From NCBI RefSeq assembly GCF_008704715.1, contig NZ_CP023689.1:3534001-3598000 (forward strand): 64,000 bases of DNA. Direction: 5' to 3'. The DNA is from Streptomyces chartreusis. GTDB lineage: Bacteria; Actinomycetota; Actinomycetes; Streptomycetales; Streptomycetaceae. The notes under the pieces were generated by a model, which saw only the letters and a list, made by a program, of their open reading frames with translations, was not told where the DNA came from and did not search any database. Below, in pieces: positions 1 through 7,411 of this stretch. Each line of letters starts with the position of its first letter. Positions within the stretch are counted from its first letter, which is position 1. The translations under genes were made by a program, and so were the position numbers.

Positions 1-595
1 CCCACGCCAGCTGACCGAGTCCGCCGCGACCAACGGCATCCTCCAGGCGCTGTACTCGAAGGACTTCTGGCCCTATCTCACCCAGGGTCTCGAGGAGGCG
101 TACGACGGCAACGGCATGACCCTGATGCTGCTGTCGGACTCGCTGAACGGGCGCAGCGACAACGGCGAGTACAGCAACATCACCGCCGCCAACATCTCGA
201 TCAACTGCGCCGACGACAAACCGCGGTACACGCCCCAGTACGTGGAGGGGAAGCTGCCCGAATTCCGGTCCGCCTCGCCCCTGTTCGGCGAGCCCCTCGC
301 CTGGTCCATGCTCAGCTGCACCGACTGGGCGGTGGAAGGGGCCGCCGAGCATCCCGACGTCAGCGCGCCCGGTTCGGCGCCGATCCTCGTCGTCGGCAAC
401 ACGGGCGACCCGGCCACGCCGTACGAGGGCGCGCAGAAGATGGCGCAGGCACTCGGGAAGGGCGTCGGTGTCGAGCTGACGTACAAGGGACAGGGGCACG
501 GCGCCTACGACAGCAAGAACAAGTGCGTGCAGGACGCGGTGAACGGCTATCTGCTGGACGGGAGGGTCCCGAAGGCCGGCACGGTGTGCTCCTGA
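1..595 (+). CDS. Secreted alpha/beta-hydrolase peptidase (S33, tripeptidyl aminopeptidase type), C-terminal part
   Basis: The frame is open from base 2, so the gene begins before the window; 198 codons remain, ending in TGA. The visible part carries the C-terminal end of an alpha/beta-hydrolase: the acid-residue loop GNTGDPATP followed by the catalytic-His segment GQGHGAY, then two Cys-containing stretches and a C-terminal VCS. It is closely similar along its whole visible length to the end of the next gene (762-2312), so the two are tandem paralogs. Family knowledge: Streptomyces secrete S33 peptidases of the SlpD/SlpE/tripeptidyl aminopeptidase group that release short peptides from protein N-termini. 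The nucleophile Ser and any signal peptide lie outside the window. Substrate is unknown. Confidence 0.85.
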   Translation, partial: PRQLTESAATNGILQALYSKDFWPYLTQGLEEAYDGNGMTLMLLSDSLNGRSDNGEYSNITAANISINCADDKPRYTPQYVEGKLPEFRSASPLFGEPLAWSMLSCTDWAVEGAAEHPDVSAPGSAPILVVGNTGDPATPYEGAQKMAQALGKGVGVELTYKGQGHGAYDSKNKCVQDAVNGYLLDGRVPKAGTVCS

Positions 596-761
596 GACTG
601 CCCCAGCGAGCCCGAATGCGTGGGAATCCGAGCCGCAACCCTCACGAATGCGCAGGTCAGAGAGTTATCCACAGGCTGCGACGGCCAGTTCGTGATCCGC
701 CTACTATGGCCTGACCGCCATCCGCGGCACAGCGCGGACGGCCTGCGAGGGGGGAAGCGAC

Positions 762-2312
762 ATGACGCGTTTCGTACGGTGGGCGGCCGTGGCAGCCGCC
801 TCCGCGCTCTTGGCGACGGGGTGCAGCGGCAGCTCGTCCGACGGCGCGCAGACCGGTGACAGAACGAGCGACGCGGATTCTTCGGCGCCCTCCACCGGCT
901 CGTCCGCAACCGCGTTGCCGTCCTCCCTGACCGCGCAGAAGCTCGACTGGGGCGACTGCAAGGCGACCGGGGACTCCCCCGCGCCCGGCGACGAGTGGCG
1001 GTGCGCGACGCTGAAGACACCATTGGACTGGGCGAAGCCGGAAGGCAGGACGATCGACGTCGCCCTGATCCGCACCAAGGCCACGGGCGAGGACCGCATC
1101 GGCTCGCTCCTGTTCAACTTCGGCGGCCCCGGCAGCTCGGGGGTTTCCACGATGCCGTGGTACGCCGACAGCGCCTCCGAACTGGGCAAGCGGTACGACC
1201 TGGTGAGCTTCGACCCGCGCGGGGTCGGCGCCAGCGAGGGCGTGCGCTGCCGCAGCGACAAGGAGATCCAGGCCTCCGAGTCGGTGGACATCACACCGGA
1301 CACCCCGGCCGAGGAGACCGCGTACTTCCAGGACGCCATCGCGTTCGGCAAGGGCTGCCAGAAGGCCGAGGGGCAGCTGATGGCACATGTGTCGACCACC
1401 GACACCGCTCGCGACATGGACCTGATCCGCCAGGTCCTCGGCGACAGGAAGATGCACTACTTCGGCATCTCCTACGGCACCGAACTGGGCGGCGTGTACG
1501 CCCACTTGTTCCCCGGCACCGTCGGACGGATGATCCTGGACGCGGTCGTCGACCCGAGCGCCGACTCGGAGGGGCACACCGAGAACCAGGCCAGGGGCTT
1601 CCAGCGCGCGTTGAACAACTACCTGAAGTCCACCGGCCAGGGCGCGGAAGCCGGCACCCAGAAGATCGTGGACCTGCTGAAGCGGATCGACGCGAACCCG
1701 ATGCCGACGTCCTCCGACCGCAAGCTCACGGAGTCGCTCGCGCTCACCGGCATCATCAGGCCGCTGTACAGCGAGGCGAGCTGGCCGACACTGACGAGCG
1801 CCCTGGAGGCGGCCGAGCGGGGCGACGGCTCGGAACTGCTGGCGCTCGGCGACGACTACAACGACCGTGACGCGTCGGGCCGCTACGGCACGGGGACGCA
1901 CTCGCAACGGGTCATATCGTGCCTGGACGACAAGCAGCGGCCGACGGTCGAGGAGACGAAGAAGCTGCTGCCGCGGTTCGAGAAGGTCTCACCGGTGTTC
2001 GGTCCCATGCTCGGCTGGGACACGGGCGGCTGGTGCCACGACTGGCCGGTGGCCGGGCAGTACGACACTCCGGAGGTCAGCGCGCCGGGTGCGGCGCCGA
2101 TCCTGCTGGTCGGCAACACGGGCGACCCGGCGACGCCCTACGAGGGCACCCGCAGGATGGCCGACGAACTCGGCAAGGGCGTCGGTGTGATGCTCACCTG
2201 GCAGGGCGAGGGCCACTCCGCGTACGGCAAGGGCAGCGGCTGCGTCGACTCCACGGTGAACGCGTATCTGCTCAAGGGGACGGTGCCGAAGGACGGCAAG
2301 GTCTGCTCATGA
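762..2312 (+). CDS. Lipoprotein alpha/beta-hydrolase peptidase (S33, tripeptidyl aminopeptidase type)
   Basis: 516 residues. The N-terminus is a lipoprotein signal peptide with lipobox LATGC (Cys about residue 21), followed by a Ser/Asp-rich linker to about residue 45, so the enzyme is probably anchored outside the membrane. The hydrolase fold shows the oxyanion region FGGPGSSG, the nucleophile elbow GISYGTE (Ser about 237), acid loop GNTGDPATP (Asp about 455) and His in GEGHSAY (about 485). This arrangement with a large lid between strand 6 and the acid loop is typical of S33 tripeptidyl aminopeptidases (SlpD/SlpE-like). The start is chosen because a purine-rich AGGGGGGAAG lies 6 nt upstream and the signal peptide begins there. 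A TACTAT box at 702-707 is a possible -10. It is the second copy of a tandem pair with the gene at 1-595. Confidence 0.9.
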   Translation: MTRFVRWAAVAAASALLATGCSGSSSDGAQTGDRTSDADSSAPSTGSSATALPSSLTAQKLDWGDCKATGDSPAPGDEWRCATLKTPLDWAKPEGRTIDVALIRTKATGEDRIGSLLFNFGGPGSSGVSTMPWYADSASELGKRYDLVSFDPRGVGASEGVRCRSDKEIQASESVDITPDTPAEETAYFQDAIAFGKGCQKAEGQLMAHVSTTDTARDMDLIRQVLGDRKMHYFGISYGTELGGVYAHLFPGTVGRMILDAVVDPSADSEGHTENQARGFQRALNNYLKSTGQGAEAGTQKIVDLLKRIDANPMPTSSDRKLTESLALTGIIRPLYSEASWPTLTSALEAAERGDGSELLALGDDYNDRDASGRYGTGTHSQRVISCLDDKQRPTVEETKKLLPRFEKVSPVFGPMLGWDTGGWCHDWPVAGQYDTPEVSAPGAAPILLVGNTGDPATPYEGTRRMADELGKGVGVMLTWQGEGHSAYGKGSGCVDSTVNAYLLKGTVPKDGKVCS

Positions 2313-2315
2313 CGA

Positions 2316-2358
2316 CGGCGGGGGCTCCGGGCACCCATGGTGCGCGAAGCCCCCGCCG
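2316..2358. terminator. Convergent hairpin terminator
   Basis: A perfect 11-bp stem (CGGCGGGGGCT paired with AGCCCCCGCCG) with a 21-nt loop sits between the converging peptidase gene and moeZ. There is no U-tract on either side, which is usual for Streptomyces. Confidence 0.7.
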
Positions 2359-2395
2359 CTGGAGCAGTGCTCGCCCTGCGGGCGAGGCAGTCCGC

Positions 2396-3574
2396 TCAGT
2401 AGACCGGCTTGTCCGGCTCGATCTGGTTGACCCAGCCGATCACGCCGCCGCCCACATGGACGGCGTCGGCGAAGCCCGCGGACTTCAGGACCGCGAGAAC
2501 TTCCGCACTGCGGACACCCGTCTTGCAGTGCAGGACGATCTTCTTGTCCTGCGGGAGGCTCTCCAGGGCGGTGCCCATGAGGAACTCGTTCTTCGGGATC
2601 AGTCGGGCGCCGGGGATCGAGACGATCTCGTACTCGTTGATCTCGCGGACGTCGATGATGTCGATGTTCTCGCCGTCGTCGATCCACTCCTTGAGCTGCT
2701 TCGGAGTGATCGTCGAGCCGGCGGCGGCCTCCTGGGCCTCCTCGGAGACGACGCCGCAGAAGGCCTCGTAGTCGATGAGCTCGGTGACGGTGGGGTTCTC
2801 GCCGCAGACGGCGCAGTTCGGGTCCTTGCGGACCTTGACCTGGCGGTACTGCATCTCCAGGGCGTCGTAGATCATCAGGCGGCCGACCAGCGGCTCGCCG
2901 ATGCCCGCGAGCAGCTTGATGGCCTCGTTGACCTGGATGGAGCCGATGGACGCGCACAGCACGCCCAGCACGCCGCCCTCGGCGCAGGAGGGGACCATGC
3001 CCGGCGGCGGGGGCTCCGGGTAGAGGCAGCGGTAGCAGGGGCCGTGCTCGGACCAGAAGACGGAGGCCTGGCCGTCGAAGCGGTAGATCGAGCCCCACAC
3101 GTACGGCTTGTTCAGCAGCACGCAGGCGTCGTTGACCAGGTAGCGGGTCGCGAAGTTGTCCGTGCCGTCGACGATCAGGTCGTACTGGCTGAAGATGTCC
3201 ATCACGTTGTCGGCCTCGAGCCGCTCTTCGTGGAGGATCACGTTCACGTACGGGTTGATGCCCTTGACGCTGTCACGGGCGGACTCGGCCTTGGAGCGGC
3301 CGATGTCGGACTGGCTGTGGATGATCTGGCGCTGGAGGTTCGACTCGTCGACCTCGTCGAACTCCACGATGCCGAGCGTGCCGACGCCCGCGGCGGCCAG
3401 GTACATCAGCGCCGGCGAGCCCAGGCCGCCGGCGCCCACACAGAGCACCTTGGCGTTCTTCAGCCGCTTCTGCCCGTCCATCCCGACATCGGGGATGATC
3501 AGGTGGCGGGAGTACCTGCGAACCTCGTCTACGGTGAGCTCGGGGGCCGGCTCGACCAGGGGTGGCAGCGACAC
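2396..3574 (-). CDS. moeZ: MoeZ: ThiF/MoeB-type adenylyltransferase fused to rhodanese sulfurtransferase
   Basis: 392 residues. The first two thirds is an E1-like ThiF/MoeB domain: nucleotide loop GAGGLGSPALMYLAAAG, then VDESNLQRQ, a CYRC...CAVC pair of zinc-binding Cys pairs, and the adenylation Asp in VDGTDNF. The C-terminal third is a rhodanese domain with active-site Cys in LHCKTGVRS (about residue 350). Family knowledge: actinobacterial MoeZ adenylates the C-terminal Gly-Gly of small sulfur-carrier proteins (MoaD, CysO, ThiS and secondary-metabolite carriers) and transfers sulfur to make the thiocarboxylate, so one enzyme serves several pathways in the cytoplasm. GTG start at 3574 has GGAG about 6 nt upstream. 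It is a single-gene unit converging on the peptidase gene. Confidence 0.95.
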   Translation of the reverse strand: MSLPPLVEPAPELTVDEVRRYSRHLIIPDVGMDGQKRLKNAKVLCVGAGGLGSPALMYLAAAGVGTLGIVEFDEVDESNLQRQIIHSQSDIGRSKAESARDSVKGINPYVNVILHEERLEADNVMDIFSQYDLIVDGTDNFATRYLVNDACVLLNKPYVWGSIYRFDGQASVFWSEHGPCYRCLYPEPPPPGMVPSCAEGGVLGVLCASIGSIQVNEAIKLLAGIGEPLVGRLMIYDALEMQYRQVKVRKDPNCAVCGENPTVTELIDYEAFCGVVSEEAQEAAAGSTITPKQLKEWIDDGENIDIIDVREINEYEIVSIPGARLIPKNEFLMGTALESLPQDKKIVLHCKTGVRSAEVLAVLKSAGFADAVHVGGGVIGWVNQIEPDKPVY

Positions 3575-3637
3575 GGGGACTCCGTTGGTCGGTCGATCAC
3601 TACGATTGTTCTCCTGGTAACAGTGCCATGGCCTTTT

Positions 3638-4417
3638 TCATTCCGAGACACCTGTTCCGATCCGCGAGACGATTTCGTCCCAGTAGCCGGGCATGGTCTC
3701 CCATGGATCGGTGCGCCCGCCCCGGTCCGTGTGGTCGGTGAACCAGATCGTCGCGGCGCCCTGCCAGCGCGCGATGCGCAGTGCCTCGTCGAGGTGGCCG
3801 AGGGGCACTCCATGGACGAAATGGCAGAAACGGTCAGGGGGATAGTCCGCCGTCCACTCCGCGACCTGCGACCAGCGGTAGTCGCGCCACGGGCCGGAGA
3901 AGGTGACGAGCTGGTCGGCGCACTCGGCGTAGCCGGGGTGGGGGTGGGTCCCGTGACCCAGGACTATGTGGGCCTTGTCACGCAGCCCTCGCAGGGCGGT
4001 GATGGTGCGCAGGACCTCGGGCAGTGCGGTGCCGTCGGTCGGGCAGCGGTCCAGGAGGAAGCCGTCGACTCGGTACCAGTCCAGGTAGCGGTGCGCCTTG
4101 GAGATCACTTCGCCGAAGACGCGGGCGCCGTGGGTGGTGCCGAGGTGGATCCGGTCGAGGTGGGCGGTGTCGAGATTGCCCAGGACACGGATCCCCGCGT
4201 TGCGGAGCCGGCCGGCGGCTTCGAGGCAGTGCGGGTCGGGGCGGGCGCCGGGGCCGTCGGCGACGTTGAGGACGACCCAGTCCAAGGGGGTGCCGGGGCG
4301 GGCGAGTTCGGCCCATTCGGTGGGGGCGAGGAGGGGGTGGGCATAGCCCGGCACGCCGAGACCGGTGCGCAGACCGGTGCTCGGCGTGGTCCGTTTCATG
4401 CCGGTCAGATACGGCAT
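3638..4417 (-). CDS. Spherulation-specific family 4 protein (putative glycoside hydrolase)
   Basis: 259 residues without a clear signal peptide. The sequence reads as a TIM-barrel of the spherulin-4 family: GVPGYAHPL near the N-terminus, WVVLNVADGPG, GIRVLGNLDT, WYRVDGFLLDRC, and LGHGTHPHPGY. Family knowledge: the fold is related to endo-alpha-1,4-polygalactosaminidases (GH114) and to the hydrolase domain of PelA; no activity is proven for the Streptomyces members. ATG at 4417 is preferred because GGAGG lies 4 nt upstream; it overlaps the end of the epimerase gene by 13 nt. An inner ATG at 4399 has no ribosome site. Last gene of the 9111-to-3638 operon, so it probably trims or degrades the polymer made by the upstream glycosyltransferase. 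That job is inferred from context. Confidence 0.8.
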   Translation of the reverse strand: MPYLTGMKRTTPSTGLRTGLGVPGYAHPLLAPTEWAELARPGTPLDWVVLNVADGPGARPDPHCLEAAGRLRNAGIRVLGNLDTAHLDRIHLGTTHGARVFGEVISKAHRYLDWYRVDGFLLDRCPTDGTALPEVLRTITALRGLRDKAHIVLGHGTHPHPGYAECADQLVTFSGPWRDYRWSQVAEWTADYPPDRFCHFVHGVPLGHLDEALRIARWQGAATIWFTDHTDRGGRTDPWETMPGYWDEIVSRIGTGVSE

Positions 4418-5424
4418 GCCGCCTCCATCCAGATGTCGCCCAGGGATTCCTCGAGGTTGATCCGGGGGCGCCAGCCGAGCCGGTCGCGTGCGGTGCGTAC
4501 GTCGGCCTGCTGCCAGCTGCCGCAGCCGTCGGGGTAGGCGACGGGGGCGGCGTGAGCCGCGTGCGTCGAGTGGACCGCGTGTGCGGTGTGCGCGGACGCG
4601 TGGGCCGCATGGGTCGCGTGGTCCGGGTCGGACCGTGGGTGGCCGATGGTCGGACGCAGCGGGCCGGGCGGGCCGTCGAGTTCGTGGAGGGCGCCGCCGT
4701 AGCCGGCCACGCGGGCGAGGATGGCGGCGGCGTCGCGGAGCCGGACGGCGCGGCCGGAGCCGATGTTGATGACGCCCTGGGCGGCGGAGAGCGAGGCGGC
4801 GTGCACGGCGCGGGCCACGTCGCGGACGTCGACGAAGTCGCGTTGGGCGCCGAGGCCGGTCAGTTTGAGCTCGCCGTCGCCGGACTGCATCGCGCGGCGC
4901 ATGGCCTCGGCGAGTCGGCCGAGAGGAGAGCCGGCGGGGGTGCCGGGGCCCGCGGGTGAGAAGACGCGCAGGACGACGGCGTCCAGGCCGGAGCCCAGGA
5001 CCAGTTCGGTGGCGGCGAGTTTGCTGACGCCGTACGGGCCGCCGGGGCGGGGGACGGCGTCCTCGGCCGTGGAGGAGCCGGGCTGGCTCGGGCCGTATTC
5101 GGCGCCGCAGCCGATCTGGACGAGGCGGGCGCCGCAGCCGCTGCGCCGCAGGGCCTCGCAGACGGTGGCCACGGCGACGGTGTTGTGGCGGGTGAGATCG
5201 CGGGCACCGCCCCTCGTGGCGCCGGCGCAGTTGATGACGACGCCGGGGTGTACCGCGTCGAGGAAGCGGGTGAGGGCGCCGGGGCTGCCGGACGCGAGGT
5301 CGAAACGGACGTCGGCGTCGTCGCCGCGGCCCAGCGCGGTGAGTTGGACCGCGGGGTCGGCGAGGAGGCGGTCGGCCACGAAGCGGCCCAGATAGCCGTT
5401 GGCTCCGATCAGCAGAACTCTCAT
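4405..5424 (-). CDS. NAD-dependent epimerase/dehydratase (extended SDR), with His/Ala-rich insertion
   Basis: 339 residues. Rossmann start MRVLLIGANGYLGRF (GxxGxxG), then INCAG, and the SDR catalytic pair Tyr-x3-Lys in GPYGVSKLAA. Family knowledge: such proteins epimerise, dehydrate or reduce nucleotide-sugars using bound NAD(P). ATG at 5424 has GGAG 7 nt upstream and fits the family N-terminus. The same frame stays open a further 160 codons upstream, but that part is Arg/Pro-rich repeat and not SDR-like. Near residues 260-295 there is an unusual run alternating His and Ala/Thr (DHATHAAHASAHTAHAVHST), immediately before the conserved C-terminal segment (RLGWRP). Within the exopolysaccharide-like operon it would supply the sugar donor, possibly UDP-GalNAc or a relative; this is inference. 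Confidence 0.88.
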   Translation of the reverse strand: MRVLLIGANGYLGRFVADRLLADPAVQLTALGRGDDADVRFDLASGSPGALTRFLDAVHPGVVINCAGATRGGARDLTRHNTVAVATVCEALRRSGCGARLVQIGCGAEYGPSQPGSSTAEDAVPRPGGPYGVSKLAATELVLGSGLDAVVLRVFSPAGPGTPAGSPLGRLAEAMRRAMQSGDGELKLTGLGAQRDFVDVRDVARAVHAASLSAAQGVINIGSGRAVRLRDAAAILARVAGYGGALHELDGPPGPLRPTIGHPRSDPDHATHAAHASAHTAHAVHSTHAAHAAPVAYPDGCGSWQQADVRTARDRLGWRPRINLEESLGDIWMEAACRI

Positions 5425-6083
5425 CGCGCGGCTCCCGGGGCCGAGGGGAGGTCGGATCGGGAGGTGATCATTTGGGGGTCTCCTTCGAGTACTTCGGGCA
5501 GGAGGGTTACGGCGGTTCTGTGGGGGGCGTTGCCGGCGGTGACGCGCGCGGCTCGGTGGGGGTGCGCTTGTCGTGGCCTGCGGGGGTGCCGGGCGGATGG
5601 GGCCGCGCCGGGGGTGTGCGTGCTCGGTGCGGTGGCGGTTCGGGGCCACCGGACGGGCCGAGCGGGTCGGGCTGCACCGGGGCCTCCGTGCCGGGTCCGG
5701 TGCTGTCGGACAGGCCGGGCGGATGGGGCCGCGCCGGGGGTGTGCGTGCTCGGTGCGGTGGCGGTTCGGGGCCACCGGACGTGCCGAGCGGGTCGGGCTG
5801 CACCGGGGCCTCCGTGCCGGGTCCGGTGCTGTCGGACGGGCCGGGCGAGTGGGGCCGCGCCGGGAGTGTCCGAGTTCGGGTCGGTGACGGTTCGGGGCCA
5901 CCGGACGTACCGGGTGGATCGGGCCGCGCCGGGGGTGTCCGTGCCGGGTCCGGTGGTGGCTGGGGACCGTCGGACATGCGGCGGTGTGGGGGCGGGCCGC
6001 CGTGGGTGGACACGCCCCGGCGCTTCCGCTTCCCGCCGTACACGGGTGCGGCGGGTCGTCATGGGGTGGTGGTGCGTCAGCAT
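5421..6083 (-). CDS. Doubtful Arg/Pro-rich reading frame filling the gap between membrane protein and epimerase
   Basis: An ATG at 6083 overlaps the membrane-protein stop (ATGCTGA) and the frame runs to a TGA that overlaps the epimerase start (ATGA), which is what a translated operon gene would look like. Against it: the product is low-complexity Arg/Pro/Thr without recognisable domain, all three minus-strand frames are open across much of the segment, and third-position GC is not higher here than in the other frames (another frame is higher by eye). The segment is largely made of a 126-nt tandem repeat. I would not treat this as a proven gene. Confidence 0.2.
   Translation of the reverse strand: MLTHHHPMTTRRTRVRREAEAPGRVHPRRPAPTPPHVRRSPATTGPGTDTPGAARSTRYVRWPRTVTDPNSDTPGAAPLARPVRQHRTRHGGPGAARPARHVRWPRTATAPSTHTPGAAPSARPVRQHRTRHGGPGAARPARPVRWPRTATAPSTHTPGAAPSARHPRRPRQAHPHRAARVTAGNAPHRTAVTLLPEVLEGDPQMITSRSDLPSAPGAAR
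5591..5960. repeat. 126-nt tandem repeat (two near-perfect units plus degenerate units)
   Basis: The block starting GGGCGGATGGGGCCGCGC at 5591 recurs at 5717, exactly 126 nt later, with only a few differences. A partial, diverged unit starts at 5843, and a further degenerate one at 5912 after 69 nt. Each 126-nt unit is itself a 69-nt half and a related 57-nt half. The period is a multiple of three. It fills most of the 650 bases between the membrane-protein gene and the epimerase. Confidence 0.9.
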
Positions 6084-7411
6084 GCGTCGTCCGCCCTCGT
6101 GTGCGCGGACGCCCTGGTCAGGGTGCGCATCGCGTGCAGCAGCAGCGTCAGGGCTCCTGCCCCGCAGGCCATCGTGGGGATGGCGGCCGGGCCCCATACG
6201 TCGAGGAGCGTCTGTACGGGGGTCCCCAGCCAGTCGCAGCCGGGGAGGCGGGCGGCGAAGACGGTCGCCAGGGCGGTCACCTCGGCCGAGGCCGCCGCGG
6301 TGAGTACCAGGGCGGGAGCGTGGGTGAAGCCGTGGGTGGTGAGGAGACGGGACAGGAACAGGAGGGCGCCCAGCGTGAGGGTCTGGGCGTAGGCGGCGGG
6401 CTCGTCGAGGGCGGTGGCGGTCACCGCGAGCAGGGCCGTCAGGGCGCCGAGGTAGAGGGCGAGGGTGGCCAGGAGCAGGGGCTTCGCCGAGGTGGCGAAG
6501 TCCTTCAGGGCGCGGCTGGCCGAGAGTTTGTGGCGGGCCCGTACGGCGAGGAGGTGGGCGCACCAGGCGGCGGGCGCGCAGGAGAGGGCGAGGGCCAGGA
6601 CGGGGGCGACCGTGAGGGGCCAGGGGCCGTCGGGCGTACCGGCGGGGAGGTGATCGGGGCCGCCGGCGACGGCTGCCTGGAGGAGGCCGTCGCCCAGGAG
6701 GGCGTAGCCGAGGAGCCAGCAGATCCGGGTGGCCGTGGGGCGGGCGGCGTGCTCGCCGGCCAGGGGGCCACGGGCGACGGCCGCGCGCAGGGCGAGGATC
6801 ACGGCGAGGACTCCCACGGCGGCCGCGATCAGGCGGTTCTGGCCATCGGTGAGGTGCATGCCGGTCACGGCCGCCGCGCAGAGGGCGCCGGGGAGGAGGG
6901 TGAGGACCATCCAGTCGGCTCGTGCGCGGGGGGTGGTGAGGGGCTGGGCATCCTGGGGAGTTTCCGCGTCCCGGGACGTCCGGGCGTACATCTCCTCCGC
7001 CAGGGAGAAGACGTCCCGGTGCAGGAAGCGGGCGGCCGTGCGGTCGGTGACGCCGTGGGCTTCGAGGCCGGCGGCGATCTCCAGGGGGTCCACCGCGCGT
7101 TCGCACAGCTCGCGGTGGCGGTGCATCAGGGCCTTGACCGGATCGGCGCCGCCTCGACGGTTGGGGCGCGGGGCAGAGGCCGATCCCTCGGCGGGGGCTA
7201 CGGAGGAAGCGCCGGTCGCCTGGTCATCCCGTACGCTCTCGCCCGCCCCGAGCCACTCCTCCGACCGCTCGTCCCACGCCCCGGGACTGCTCGGAGCGGC
7301 GGGCCGATCGAGACCACCCGGGCCGCTCAGGAGACGGTCGCCGCCATCCAATCCACTCATCACACCCCCGGCCCCGTCCACCGAGCGCCACCCCTCCCCC
7401 CGCCCGCTCAT
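6077..7411 (-). CDS. Polytopic membrane protein of the exopolysaccharide-like operon
   Basis: 444 residues. The first ~90 residues are low-complexity and probably cytoplasmic; a conserved-looking helical stretch follows (HRHRELCERAVDPLEI... to AEEMYAR, about 105-150). From about residue 165 there are roughly eight hydrophobic segments, beginning with MVLTLLPGALCAAAVTG and ending near GACALTLLLHAM-like sequence. The ATG overlaps the glycosyltransferase stop (ATGA), so the two are translationally coupled. I do not recognise the family from sequence. By position next to a PelF-like glycosyltransferase it could play the role of PelG (a flippase-like partner), but PelG usually has about 12 membrane segments, so this is only a hypothesis. 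Confidence 0.8.
   Translation of the reverse strand: MSGRGEGWRSVDGAGGVMSGLDGGDRLLSGPGGLDRPAAPSSPGAWDERSEEWLGAGESVRDDQATGASSVAPAEGSASAPRPNRRGGADPVKALMHRHRELCERAVDPLEIAAGLEAHGVTDRTAARFLHRDVFSLAEEMYARTSRDAETPQDAQPLTTPRARADWMVLTLLPGALCAAAVTGMHLTDGQNRLIAAAVGVLAVILALRAAVARGPLAGEHAARPTATRICWLLGYALLGDGLLQAAVAGGPDHLPAGTPDGPWPLTVAPVLALALSCAPAAWCAHLLAVRARHKLSASRALKDFATSAKPLLLATLALYLGALTALLAVTATALDEPAAYAQTLTLGALLFLSRLLTTHGFTHAPALVLTAAASAEVTALATVFAARLPGCDWLGTPVQTLLDVWGPAAIPTMACGAGALTLLLHAMRTLTRASAHTRADDAC

Noticed and set aside
657..1907. Long minus-strand open frame opposite the lipoprotein peptidase
   Set aside because: Its product is Arg/Val/Gly-rich without domain, while the plus strand encodes a complete hydrolase. 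It is an antisense shadow typical of GC-rich DNA; the same applies to most other long frames, such as 1919-4537 and 21174-24044.
5425..5901. 160-residue N-terminal extension of the epimerase
   Set aside because: The frame is open and third-position GC is high, but the Rossmann start with its own GGAG site at 5424 fits the family exactly.
5591..5960. Repeat array read as a CRISPR
   Set aside because: Units are contiguous 126-nt tandem copies, with no unique spacers between short repeats and no cas genes.
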